Below, piece after piece: positions 17,580 to 27,269 of a DNA stretch of 64,000 nt; within the stretch, counting starts at the first letter, position 1, and every line of letters begins with the position of its first letter. Origin of the DNA: Marinagarivorans cellulosilyticus. Lineage in GTDB: Bacteria > Pseudomonadota > Gammaproteobacteria > Pseudomonadales > Cellvibrionaceae. A program made the position numbers and the translations under genes. The stretch is taken from the NCBI RefSeq assembly GCF_021655555.1, contig NZ_AP023086.1:5052685-5116684 (forward strand). The letters are read 5' to 3'. The notes under the pieces are model-generated. The model was not told the origin of the DNA and ran no database searches. It saw only the letters and a list, made by a program, of their open reading frames with translations.

Positions 17580-18251
17580 ATGAGCGATTGCAAAGTGCGA
17601 GAATTCGCCAAGTCCATTTACCTCAAGACCTTTGGCATGCGCCAATGTCGCGATGCAAAATCGGAGCAAACACGCGACCGCATTCTAGAAGCCGCTTTTA
17701 CGGAAATGTACGAAAACGGCTTTCAAGGCATGCGCATCGAAAACGTACTGCAAAAAACGGGTTTGGCCAAAGGCGCGCTCTACCACCATTTTCCCAGCAA
17801 AAAATCGCTGGGTTATGCCGTAGTCGACGAAGTGTTGTTCACCATTAAAAAGCAATTATTGCACGGCCTCCCAGAATCAAAAGACCCGATTACAGCCTAC
17901 TGCCAAATTCTGACCGAGCTTGCTAACCAGATAACCGAAGACGACGTAGTACGCGGGTGCCCGCTGAATAATTTATCGCAAGAAATGTGCGGCCTAGACG
18001 AAGGCTTTAAAACCCGCCTTGCCGCCATTTACAACTATTGGCAGCAAACATTAACAACCGCGTTAGCTTTTGGCCAGCATAACGGTACCGTCAGAAACAA
18101 TATCGACCCAGATATTGTCGCCACGTTTATTATTAGCTCGCACCAAGGCATCACCGGTACAACCAAGTGCTTACAATCGGTGACGCTATTGCGGCAGCTG
18201 AATCAAACATTGTGTGATTACATGGAAAGCTTAAGGCCAGAAGCCGCTTGA
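17580..18251 (+). CDS. TetR/AcrR-family transcriptional repressor
   Basis: 223 residues from the ATG at 17580, with GAGAG about 8 bases upstream; a GTG at 17565 is less well placed. The N-terminal HTH is typical: TRDRILEAAFTEMYENGFQGMRIENVLQKTGLAKGALYHHFPSKKSLGYAV (about residues 31-85; quoted for position, key residues G-F, V-x-K-x-G, LYHHF, K-K). The C-terminal ligand domain has Cys residues (VRGCPLNNLSQEMCG) as in AcrR C-terminal types. It most likely binds the dyad at 14190-14209 upstream of its own operon and is released by a hydrophobic ligand. A 31-residue N-terminal extension precedes the HTH, longer than usual. Confidence 0.9.
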   Translation: MSDCKVREFAKSIYLKTFGMRQCRDAKSEQTRDRILEAAFTEMYENGFQGMRIENVLQKTGLAKGALYHHFPSKKSLGYAVVDEVLFTIKKQLLHGLPESKDPITAYCQILTELANQITEDDVVRGCPLNNLSQEMCGLDEGFKTRLAAIYNYWQQTLTTALAFGQHNGTVRNNIDPDIVATFIISSHQGITGTTKCLQSVTLLRQLNQTLCDYMESLRPEAA

Positions 18252-18387
18252 GTGTTTGCGCCACACCGGAATATTTGCACCACAATAGCTGGCCCCACCA
18301 ATATTGATTAACATAAATACGTTTAAATTCGGCGTCGATGTGCGCTACCCTTCCACCCCCTCGTCCGCACAGATCTAAGGAATTGTT

Positions 18388-19590
18388 GTGAATAAATACA
18401 GTGTCGCTATCGCCCTTGCACTGAGTACTAGCACCACTTGGGCGCTCGATATTAAAGGCAACATCGGCGCCGAAGCCCGCTATTTTACCGAGTTCCAAAA
18501 AAGCCAAGCCTCGGCCTTTGGCGAGCTTGAGCTTTACTGGCAAAGCGAAACCAGTAACCACAGTTTTACCACCAAAGCCTTTGCCCGTGCAGACGATACC
18601 GATAGCGAACGCAGCCATATCGATTTACGCGAATTTGCTTGGCTCTATTATGCCGATACGTGGGAAGTACGCGCTGGCGTCAGTAAAGTGTTTTGGGGGG
18701 TAACAGAATCGGCTCACCGCGTGGATATCATCAACCAGACCGATGCGGTGGAATCACCCGATGGCGAAGAAAAGCTGGGCCAACCGTTACTGCAACTTAC
18801 CCGCATACACGATTGGGGCACGCTTAACGCTTTTGTGCTGCCGTATTTTCGCGAGCGCACCTTTGAAGGCAAAGACGGCTATATCGGCTTGCCCTTGCCT
18901 GTTGATATCGACAATGCTCAGTATCAATCCTCTGCCAAGCAAGAACACATTGATTGGGCGCTACGCTACAGCCATACCTTTGATATTTGGGATATCGGCT
19001 TATCGCACTTCGTAGGCACCGACCGCGAACCGTTATTGGTTGCTGGCGCATCCCCCCAGGGTGATGCCGTATTTTTACCTTACTACAGCCAAATTCAACA
19101 AACCGGCCTTGAAGTACAAGCAACGCTGGATTCTTGGCTTTGGAAGTTAGAAGCCATACACCAAAGCACTCGCGATCAAGGGCTACCAACAGGCTTAACA
19201 CCTTTTACACAAGACTTTACCGCCATCACAGCAGGCTTTGAGTACACCTTAGTCGGCATTGCCGATAGCGCCATGGATTTAGGCTTACTGGCCGAATACC
19301 ACCACAACGACCTCGACCAAGCCGGCCTTGACCCACTCCAAAACGACCTTTTCGTCGGCGCGCGCTTAACACTTAACGACATTCAAAATAGCAGCTTGCT
19401 GCTAGGGTTAGTGCAAGACCTCGACTATAGCAGCAGCCAAATCGGTTTTATCGAAGCCAGCCGGCGCTTTGGCGATAACTGGGTAATCACACTCGATGGC
19501 CGCTTTTACGACAGCAATACCCTCGAAGACCCGATTATGTCTGTACGCAAAACCGATCACTTAACCTTGGATGCGTCCTACTTTTTTTAG
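18388..19590 (+). CDS. outer-membrane beta-barrel protein of the RND cluster
   Basis: 400 residues from a GTG at 18388 with AAGGA (18376-18380) upstream. Signal peptide about 1-20 (TTWALDIKG), then alternating amphipathic strands, ending ...LDASYFF with the C-terminal phenylalanine typical of BamA-inserted barrels. The segment LREFAWLYYADTWEVRAGVSKVFWG is a conserved-looking strand pair. It probably provides the outer-membrane step for the MMPL exporter or its substrate. Spacing of 136 bases from the TetR gene allows co-transcription or a separate promoter. No specific family name given. Confidence 0.7.
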   Translation: MNKYSVAIALALSTSTTWALDIKGNIGAEARYFTEFQKSQASAFGELELYWQSETSNHSFTTKAFARADDTDSERSHIDLREFAWLYYADTWEVRAGVSKVFWGVTESAHRVDIINQTDAVESPDGEEKLGQPLLQLTRIHDWGTLNAFVLPYFRERTFEGKDGYIGLPLPVDIDNAQYQSSAKQEHIDWALRYSHTFDIWDIGLSHFVGTDREPLLVAGASPQGDAVFLPYYSQIQQTGLEVQATLDSWLWKLEAIHQSTRDQGLPTGLTPFTQDFTAITAGFEYTLVGIADSAMDLGLLAEYHHNDLDQAGLDPLQNDLFVGARLTLNDIQNSSLLLGLVQDLDYSSSQIGFIEASRRFGDNWVITLDGRFYDSNTLEDPIMSVRKTDHLTLDASYFF

Positions 19591-19736
19591 TGCTGCGACC
19601 TCGGCCATCGCAACGTTCTTTTTGATTAAAAGCCGACAGGTTATAACTAACACTGCTATGTGATCATCGCTGTTTAGCAAGCAAAGTATGGTGTTTGAGC
19701 TAAGGTTTAAGTAACAGGACCGCGCTCGAGCCGACG

Positions 19737-21182
19737 ATGCACCCAGCTAATAAAGTTCTCATTATTGAAGACTCTGTCACCTTCTCGACAATGCTGCACG
19801 ACAGCATTGTCGAGGAGTATGGCTTCGAGGTAGATATTGCGAGCACCTTGGCCGATGCACGTAAGTTAGTCATCACAAACCCCAAACAATACTTCATAGC
19901 AATAGTCGACTTACACCTACCTGATGCAGTGCACGGCGAAGCGGCCTTTTTTGTGGTGGATTCCGGCATCCCGACGTTGGTATTTACCGGCACTAACGAC
20001 ATGTCTTCCGAGCACTTATGGAAGATGGGCATTGCCGATTACGTACACAAAGACACTCCCAATAGCTTGCCTTATGTGGTGTGGGCAGTAGGCCGCTTTA
20101 ACGCCAATCGCGACATTGGCGTGTTAGTCGTGGACGATATGCACACTGTTCGCCAACACATCGAACGCGCATTGCGCCTGCAAAATTTTAATGTGTACCT
20201 AGCGCAAAATGTTGAGGAGGCTTATCAGCAGTTGCGTGAACATAGCGCCATCCGCATTGTTATCGTCGACCACTTTATGGAAGGCGGGAACGGCATAACC
20301 TTAACGGGCGAGCTAACCGAGCATTACTCCTATGACGCCCTAGAAATTATTGGCATGTCCGATAGCGGGCTTTCTACACCCTTTTTGAAAGCCGGCGCCG
20401 TCGACTTCTTGCATAAACCCTTTTGTAACGAAGAACTTCTGTGCCGCATTAACCACAGCGCCGACCGGCTAGACACCTACCAGCGCCTGCATGCCCTAAG
20501 CCAAGTGAAAAACCGTTTTTTGGGCATGGCAGCACACGACCTGCGCAACCCGATTGGCGCCATTAAGGCATCGGCGGCCTTTTTAGCCAAAGATAGCATC
20601 AGCGATCAGCGTCGCTTTCAAGTCGCTAAAATGATCAATAGCAACTGTAGCGATATGCTCGCGCTGCTAGAAAATTTACTGGATATCAGCGCCATCGAAA
20701 GCGGCCATCAAGAGCTCAACCTTGTGCCCTGCCAATTTAACGAGCTAATCAGCCATCGCCTAGAAGTACTCCGCTTTCACGCCGATGATAAAAACATTGT
20801 GCTGCACACACACTTTGATGACGACATTGAAACCTCCATCGACGTCATCAAGTTTTCGCAGGTGATTGATAATTTAGTCAGCAATGCCATTAAATTCTCA
20901 CCGCCTGAAGGCGATATTTGGATTAAAACCAACCTCAGCGATACCCACTTCCGCTTACAAGTTATCGACTCTGGGCCGGGCCTTAGCGATAGCGATAGCG
21001 CCAATTTGTTTCAGCCATTTTGCAAGCTTTCGGCAAAATCGACCAAAGGCGAAAAACAAACCGGCTTGGGTTTAAGCATTGCTAAAAGCGTTGTGGAAGC
21101 CCTCGGCGGCACAATATTTTTTAAGCGTACCGTTGATGGCCATTCCCGCTTTGTTGTGGATGTAGTGTTTTCACCTCCATGA
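19737..21182 (+). CDS. soluble hybrid histidine kinase with two N-terminal receiver domains
   Basis: 481 residues, no membrane segment. Order: receiver 1 (about 5-115; phospho-acceptor Asp58 in IVDLHLP), receiver 2 (about 127-240; Asp178 in IVDHFMEGG; HKPF near 226), a HisKA dimerisation helix with His267 (AAHDLRNP) and an HATPase domain with N-box (DNLVSNAIKFSPP), G1 (DSGPGL) and G2 (TGLGLSIAK). Such REC-REC-kinase proteins act inside phosphorelays and are themselves outputs of another kinase. The gene's TGA overlaps the ATG of the next gene, a sensor diguanylate cyclase, suggesting a joint signalling pathway. Confidence 0.9.
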   Translation: MHPANKVLIIEDSVTFSTMLHDSIVEEYGFEVDIASTLADARKLVITNPKQYFIAIVDLHLPDAVHGEAAFFVVDSGIPTLVFTGTNDMSSEHLWKMGIADYVHKDTPNSLPYVVWAVGRFNANRDIGVLVVDDMHTVRQHIERALRLQNFNVYLAQNVEEAYQQLREHSAIRIVIVDHFMEGGNGITLTGELTEHYSYDALEIIGMSDSGLSTPFLKAGAVDFLHKPFCNEELLCRINHSADRLDTYQRLHALSQVKNRFLGMAAHDLRNPIGAIKASAAFLAKDSISDQRRFQVAKMINSNCSDMLALLENLLDISAIESGHQELNLVPCQFNELISHRLEVLRFHADDKNIVLHTHFDDDIETSIDVIKFSQVIDNLVSNAIKFSPPEGDIWIKTNLSDTHFRLQVIDSGPGLSDSDSANLFQPFCKLSAKSTKGEKQTGLGLSIAKSVVEALGGTIFFKRTVDGHSRFVVDVVFSPP

Positions 21183-24175
21183 TACGACTTGCCCTCTCAA
21201 TGCTTTACCACTTTACGCTACTGTTTGGGCTGGCGAGCTCGGCTGCGGCTTTTACAATGCAGCTGGCCCCCTATGCCGAATTTCACCATGTTGAGATTGG
21301 CGAATACACAGACGACCAAACTAATGTGGGCGCCATTACCGCCATTACTCAAGATAAGCGCGGCTTTATGTGGGTGGGCGGCGAAAACGGCCTTGTGCGC
21401 TACGACGGTCATAAAGTGTCTTTGTACCGTGCCCATTCAGGCAACAGCCTTGGCGCCAACTATGTGCAAGACCTTATCCCCGACGGCGACGACTACTTAT
21501 GGGTGGCAACCGTTGGTGGCATTAGCCGGTTAAACTTAGAGACAGGGCTGTTCGACAATGTAAATAAGGACTCAGGGCAGCTGCCAGGCAACGATGTGTT
21601 GTCTATAGCGCTATACAACAATCTACTTTTTGCCGCGACCACAGAAGGGCTAGCCATACTGGATAAACACACCCTGCAGCCCCAAACACTGCCATTTGTC
21701 CACCAGCTACCAGAGCTTTTACACATACGCTATGCCTTTGTCTTCCGAGATACCCTGTGGTTAGGCACCAGCCATTTGGGCCTGATTGAGATTGACCTCA
21801 CCAGCAATACGATTACTTACTACACTCCCGACGCTAACAACCCCGACAGCATTCCCCATGCCGATGTGCGCGGCATATTCACTTACGATGGCAAAACCTA
21901 TTGGCTGGCCTCGCTAGGTGGTGGCTTTATGCGGCTGGACTACGAAAACCAAAAGTTTACTCAGTATTCAGCCTCCCCCGAGGCCGACATTCCATTTGTC
22001 ACCAACGATGTATGGGGCGTGCGCGGGGATTCGCGCGGTTTTATTTGGGTTGGCACCGACAGCTCTGGGCTATGGCGCATCGATAGTGTCACTGCAAAGG
22101 TCGATGGCTATGTGCACGACCCCAGCGTATTTGAAGCCCTAGGCTCTAATAAAGCGCGCATTACCTATGAAGATAACGAACGCAACCTATGGGTTGGGCA
22201 CTTCACCGGGGAGCTGGACTACTACAACCGAGAGCAAGAAACTTTTGTGCGCTACAAAAAAAGTAACCGCTTTCACAAGGGGCTAAACCACTCTTCGGTA
22301 CTAAGTATTTTGCCGGCCGATGCGCTGAATGTTTGGGTAGGCACCGAGGGCGGCCTAAACTTGCTCGATGCACGCGATGGCAGCAGGCTGAGCTTGACCA
22401 CCGAGAACAGCGGCTTACTGGCCAACCCCGTATTAGCCTTAGAGCGCGACCAGCAAGGTCACTTGTGGTTAGGCACCTGGGGAGGCGGCTTGCAACGCTA
22501 CCACCCCGAAACCCAGCAATGGCACAACTTGCTGGACCATCCCGACCCCAACAAGCGCATTCCTAGCACCTATATTTGGGCACTCGAAAATGATAACAAA
22601 GGCAACCTGTGGGTAGGCTCGCAAAAAAAAGGAATTTATAAGCTTCGCCTTAGCGATGGCCATGTTACTCACTACCCCTACAACACCGCTTATCAAAGTG
22701 GCCGCCAGACAAAATACCCTGGCGTGGTTGGCGAGTTCATACGCGATATTTGCATAGACAACAGCGGCACCCTATGGATTGCCAGCCTACACGGCCTTTC
22801 GCGCTATAACCCAGAGTTGGATCAATTCGACTTATTCACACACAACAATCAAAACATTAATAGCCCTGCCAGCAATCAAGCCATATCACTTTTAAGCCAT
22901 TCCAGCGGCGATTTATGGATTGGTTTTCGCGATGCAGGCTTAAGCATTTACCGCGCGGCCAGCAAAACCTTTGAGCACTTTGGTATCAAGCAGGGTCTGC
23001 CAAGCCCCAGTGTGGGCAGCTTGTTAGAAGACAGCAAGGGTAACGTGTGGGCAGGCACCCCTGTAGGTTTAGTGAAAATTAACAGCGACCTTTCTGACCT
23101 TAAAACCTATAAACAAGTACACGGGCTGGCCGGCGCCAACCACAACCGCAATGCGAACCTGCTTGATGACAATGGCCGCATTTGGATTGGCAGCAAAGAA
23201 GGGCTCAGTATTTTTTACCCCAGTTTGTTAGAGCAAAAACGGCTGTCTAACAGCACTGTTTTATCGGGTATTCGCATTAACCATGGCAAAACATACGATA
23301 AAGAATATTGGCAAAACGAACGCGCCTTACCCAAAGCCTTACGTTACGACCAAAATGCCATTAGCTTTGAGTTCAGCCTTAATCAGTTTTACTTACCGCA
23401 ACTCAACGAATACCAATACCGCTTACAAGGCCTAGATCAACAGTGGCAAAAAACCATGCGCTACAACTCGGCGAACTACACCAACCTAGACCCAGGCACT
23501 TATACCTTTGAGGTAAAAGGCAAAAGCGCTAATGGCGATTGGGGTGAACAAGTTACCCAACTTTCGTTCACCATTGCCCCGCCACCTTGGCGCCAATGGT
23601 GGGCCTATATTCTATACGCATGCTTTGTTTACGCGGGCTTTGCCGCCTACCGCAACTACATGGCTGTACGCGCGCGCAGCGCTATTTACGAACAGCTTTC
23701 GCAACAAGACCCGCTCACCGAGCTACCCAACCGCATAGCATTAAACAACCGCGTAGAGCAGTGGCAGCATCAGAACTTACCGTTCAGCGTTATCGTTGCC
23801 GACCTTGATCATTTTAAACACATTAACGATACCTACGGGCACGACGCTGGTGATCTATTATTAAAAGAGTTTTCTCACATTGCTGCAGAGGAAACACGCG
23901 ATACCGATTTATTAGGCCGCTGGGGCGGTGAGGAATTTCTTATCGTTTGCCAAACCAGCGATATGGAGGTGATACACACCATTGCAGAACGCATTCAAAA
24001 ATCGGTGGCGATGCAGTCGTTTATCTTTAACGAACAGCTGATTCAAATGACCGTAAGCTTTGGTTGCGCCACCCACCATGAAAATGAGAATTTTAATGAA
24101 TTGTTCCAGCGCGCAGACCAAGCGCTATACGAAGCCAAGGCCAACGGCCGCAACCGCGTTGTTAAGGCAGCCTAA
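21179..24175 (+). CDS. beta-propeller sensor diguanylate cyclase (reg_prop / Y_Y_Y / GGDEF), copy 1
   Basis: 998 residues. Signal peptide about 1-25; a periplasmic two-component-regulator propeller with repeated [W/L]-W-[V/I]-G motifs (FMWVGGENGL, FIWVGTDSSGL, HLWLGTWGGGL) to about 690; a Y_Y_Y domain (NEYQYRLQGLDQQWQ, about 740-800); one membrane helix (WWAYILYACFVYAGFAAYR, about 805-823); a cytoplasmic GGDEF domain with active motif GGEEF at 916-920 and a complete inhibitory I-site RDTD five residues upstream. Expected role: produce cyclic-di-GMP in response to a periplasmic, often carbohydrate, signal. The next gene is its tandem paralogue; the start overlaps the kinase gene (ATGA). Confidence 0.93.
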   Translation: MIRLALSMLYHFTLLFGLASSAAAFTMQLAPYAEFHHVEIGEYTDDQTNVGAITAITQDKRGFMWVGGENGLVRYDGHKVSLYRAHSGNSLGANYVQDLIPDGDDYLWVATVGGISRLNLETGLFDNVNKDSGQLPGNDVLSIALYNNLLFAATTEGLAILDKHTLQPQTLPFVHQLPELLHIRYAFVFRDTLWLGTSHLGLIEIDLTSNTITYYTPDANNPDSIPHADVRGIFTYDGKTYWLASLGGGFMRLDYENQKFTQYSASPEADIPFVTNDVWGVRGDSRGFIWVGTDSSGLWRIDSVTAKVDGYVHDPSVFEALGSNKARITYEDNERNLWVGHFTGELDYYNREQETFVRYKKSNRFHKGLNHSSVLSILPADALNVWVGTEGGLNLLDARDGSRLSLTTENSGLLANPVLALERDQQGHLWLGTWGGGLQRYHPETQQWHNLLDHPDPNKRIPSTYIWALENDNKGNLWVGSQKKGIYKLRLSDGHVTHYPYNTAYQSGRQTKYPGVVGEFIRDICIDNSGTLWIASLHGLSRYNPELDQFDLFTHNNQNINSPASNQAISLLSHSSGDLWIGFRDAGLSIYRAASKTFEHFGIKQGLPSPSVGSLLEDSKGNVWAGTPVGLVKINSDLSDLKTYKQVHGLAGANHNRNANLLDDNGRIWIGSKEGLSIFYPSLLEQKRLSNSTVLSGIRINHGKTYDKEYWQNERALPKALRYDQNAISFEFSLNQFYLPQLNEYQYRLQGLDQQWQKTMRYNSANYTNLDPGTYTFEVKGKSANGDWGEQVTQLSFTIAPPPWRQWWAYILYACFVYAGFAAYRNYMAVRARSAIYEQLSQQDPLTELPNRIALNNRVEQWQHQNLPFSVIVADLDHFKHINDTYGHDAGDLLLKEFSHIAAEETRDTDLLGRWGGEEFLIVCQTSDMEVIHTIAERIQKSVAMQSFIFNEQLIQMTVSFGCATHHENENFNELFQRADQALYEAKANGRNRVVKAA

Positions 24176-24178
24176 GTA

Positions 24179-27100
24179 ATGCTAAGCAAGCTAACAGTAG
24201 GGTTTAGGCTTGCGTTACTTTACGCCCTTACCTTGGCTTTAGCTTGCGGCATCTGTGCACCTGCTGCATGGGCCATTAGCCCGGCAGAATTTGTACGCTT
24301 TGATATTGCCGATTTTTCAAATGACCAAAGCAATATTAGCGGCATTCAAGTAATCACCGAAGATAGCCACGGCTTTATTTGGGCTGGCGGTGAAAACGGC
24401 CTAGCGCATTTTACAGGGCAGCGCGCCACCATTTACCGCTCTGCCGTTGGCAATAGCAACAGTATTGCTGGCAATTTCGTGCGCGATCTATTATTTGAAG
24501 ACGACAATATTTTATGGGTGGCTACTGCCAATGGTCTTAGCCGCTTTGATATTCGCAGCCAGCAATTTTCGCAGTTTAATAAGAGCAATGGTTTTTTACC
24601 CGGCAACGATGTGTCGTCCCTAGAGCGCTTAAACAACCAGTTAATTATCGGTACAACCAGCGGTGTTGCTGTTCTTAACCTTGCCACACTCGAGCGCGTG
24701 ACTCCGCCGTTCCTCAACAACCTTGATCCCAACTTTCACGTTGAGTCCATGGCACAGCAAGGCACAAACCTGTGGCTGGGCTCTACCCGCGGCCTAGCCA
24801 AAATAGACTTACAATCGCACCAAGCAACCCTATACGACCACGATACCCGCGATCCGAACAACCCTAAAAAGCTACCGTACATGGATGCCTTTAGCCTTTT
24901 TCCCCAGCATGGCACCTTATGGGTCGGCTCAATGGAAGGCGGCCTATATCAACAAGATATTGCCACCGAAACCTTTATTAAACTGCCCGAGCATATCCAG
25001 AAAAAAATCGGTTTAAGTGTTGTCTCTGTCAGTGGTAACAGCACAGAAGATATATGGGCGGCTACCGATTTTAACGGCTTGTGGCATATTAATAGCCGAA
25101 CATTGGAAACTCGTCATTACCCCTATGACCCCTCGATAGAAGGCTCGATTCACAATAACAAACCGCGCGCCACCTACACCGACAAAAAAGGTAATTTTTG
25201 GGTCGGGACATTTTCTGGCATTTTAAATTTTCACTACCGCGGCCTAGAGCGCGGAAAACGGTTATTTAAAGAAAGTACATTACAGCCGGGGCTGGCCGAT
25301 AATTCGATATTATCGATACTCGAACGCGAAAATGATATTTGGGTAGGCACCGAAGGCGGGCTTAGCAGGCTATCTAAAGCGGGGGAGCCCCTGCGCAACT
25401 TTACCCCCGAAAATACTCCCCAACTTACAGTAACAGCCGCGCTTAGTTTAGCTAACGGTATAGGTAACGATATTTGGGTTGGCACTTGGGCAGGAGGCTT
25501 ACTGCACTACAATATCGATACCGACACATGGAAAACTTACAATACCCACTCGGCAACCAACCCGATTCACAGCGATCATATATGGGCGTTAGAGCGAGAC
25601 AAAAAGGATAACCTTTGGCTTGGCACTCACAATAACGGCGTCAACAAAATTCACCTACCTACCGGCAAAATTAACCATTACCCGCCAGCACCTTTTCGCC
25701 AAGGTGGCTTCCCGTGGGAAATGGTACGCGATATAGAAACAGACGCCAGTGGCAATGTTTGGTTTGCAACCTTTAAAGGTTTAGCTCGTTACCGTGAAAA
25801 TACCGACGACTTTGAAGTTTACTCCCATGATACGGGCAACGATAACAGCCTAAAAGGTGAGCAATTCTTAGCCTTATTAGCCCATAGTAATGGCGAATTA
25901 TGGGTCGGTTCACGCAGCAACGGCATTAGTATTTTTAACCCTATCAGCCAGCAATATCGTCATATTGGTTTGGCGCAAGGCCTACCGGCCATTACCGCCA
26001 ATGCTATTATTGAGGATCGAGATCATAATATTTGGGTAGCAACCCCAAACGGGGTTGCCGTTATTAAAGCCGGTACAGACAAAGTAGACCGCGTATTTAA
26101 AAAATACGATGGTTTGGCCAGCAATATTTATTACCGTAACTCTAGCACCGTATTAAGCGACGGTACTTTGGCCTTGGGCGGTAAAGAAGGGTTGGCACTT
26201 TTTAAACCACAGCTACTCAAAATTTTTCGCATTAGCCCACCGCCCATCATTACTGGTATATCTATTAATTTCACAAAATCTATGCCTCATTTATTGACTT
26301 ACCAAGCCAATAAAGACCAACCATTAATATTAAATTTTGACCAAAATACTATCGGGTTCGACTTTGCACTTAGCAACTATTATCACCCCCAGCTTAACCA
26401 GTTCTCTTATCGGTTAGTGGGTTTTGACGATACTTGGCGATCACTAGAAAATACCCACCAGGCCTACTTTACTAACTTACCCGATGGGCACTATATATTT
26501 GAGGTTCGCGCCAAAAGCGCTGATAGCATATGGGGGCAAGCCTCTAGCCAAGTCTTTTTCAGCATTCGCCCTCCCTTAATGCGAAGCTGGTGGGCCTATA
26601 TTATTTATGTGATTGTTCTCTACAGTATTATTATTGCGGTGAAAAAGTATTTGGCGATTGTTGCTACAAGCTCTGTTTATCAACGGCTATCCATTATTGA
26701 CACCCTTACAGAGTTGCCTAATCGCCTAGCCATTAACCAAACCGTAGAGCGCTGGCATAGCAAGCACACACCTTACTCTGTTCTGGTTATTGATTTAGAT
26801 TTCTTCAAGCGCGTTAACGATACTTACGGCCATGAAGCTGGCGATAAATTATTAAAAGACTTTAGCGAGATTGCCAAAAATGCACTCCCCGATGACGGTA
26901 AACTAGGACGCTGGGGTGGCGAAGAATTTATTGTAATATTAAAAGAATATAACTCGCGTAATACGCAAGCGGTTGGCGAAACACTGTGTAAAAGCACCGA
27001 GGCAACTACTTTTACTTTTGGTGATGTTGTTATTCCCCTCACGATTAGTATTGGCGGTGCCACACTAGAACCTGACGAGAGCTTTACAAAAGTCTTCCAG

Positions 27101-27184
27101 CGTGCAGACGAAGCCCTTTACCACGCAAAACATCACGGCCGCAACCAAGTTGCCATGGCAACAAGCACCACACACTTAAGCTAA
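24179..27184 (+). CDS. beta-propeller sensor diguanylate cyclase (reg_prop / Y_Y_Y / GGDEF), copy 2
   Basis: 1001 residues and collinear with the preceding protein throughout: signal peptide about 1-32, propeller with WVGTEGG/WVGTWAGG repeats, Y_Y_Y domain (NQFSYRLVGFDDTWR), membrane helix (WWAYIIYVIVLYSIIIAV) and GGDEF domain with GGEEF at 913-917. The key difference is at the I-site position, where copy 1 has RDTD and this protein has PDDG, so product feedback inhibition is probably lost. Only 3 bases separate the two genes. They arose by tandem duplication but have diverged widely, so probably sense different ligands. Confidence 0.93.
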   Translation: MLSKLTVGFRLALLYALTLALACGICAPAAWAISPAEFVRFDIADFSNDQSNISGIQVITEDSHGFIWAGGENGLAHFTGQRATIYRSAVGNSNSIAGNFVRDLLFEDDNILWVATANGLSRFDIRSQQFSQFNKSNGFLPGNDVSSLERLNNQLIIGTTSGVAVLNLATLERVTPPFLNNLDPNFHVESMAQQGTNLWLGSTRGLAKIDLQSHQATLYDHDTRDPNNPKKLPYMDAFSLFPQHGTLWVGSMEGGLYQQDIATETFIKLPEHIQKKIGLSVVSVSGNSTEDIWAATDFNGLWHINSRTLETRHYPYDPSIEGSIHNNKPRATYTDKKGNFWVGTFSGILNFHYRGLERGKRLFKESTLQPGLADNSILSILERENDIWVGTEGGLSRLSKAGEPLRNFTPENTPQLTVTAALSLANGIGNDIWVGTWAGGLLHYNIDTDTWKTYNTHSATNPIHSDHIWALERDKKDNLWLGTHNNGVNKIHLPTGKINHYPPAPFRQGGFPWEMVRDIETDASGNVWFATFKGLARYRENTDDFEVYSHDTGNDNSLKGEQFLALLAHSNGELWVGSRSNGISIFNPISQQYRHIGLAQGLPAITANAIIEDRDHNIWVATPNGVAVIKAGTDKVDRVFKKYDGLASNIYYRNSSTVLSDGTLALGGKEGLALFKPQLLKIFRISPPPIITGISINFTKSMPHLLTYQANKDQPLILNFDQNTIGFDFALSNYYHPQLNQFSYRLVGFDDTWRSLENTHQAYFTNLPDGHYIFEVRAKSADSIWGQASSQVFFSIRPPLMRSWWAYIIYVIVLYSIIIAVKKYLAIVATSSVYQRLSIIDTLTELPNRLAINQTVERWHSKHTPYSVLVIDLDFFKRVNDTYGHEAGDKLLKDFSEIAKNALPDDGKLGRWGGEEFIVILKEYNSRNTQAVGETLCKSTEATTFTFGDVVIPLTISIGGATLEPDESFTKVFQRADEALYHAKHHGRNQVAMATSTTHLS

Positions 27185-27269
27185 CTAATAACAACCTCTA
27201 CCGGCCTACATGACATTGCCCCAACAGCCATGTACATTAGGCTACCCATACATCACACAATAAACCGCC

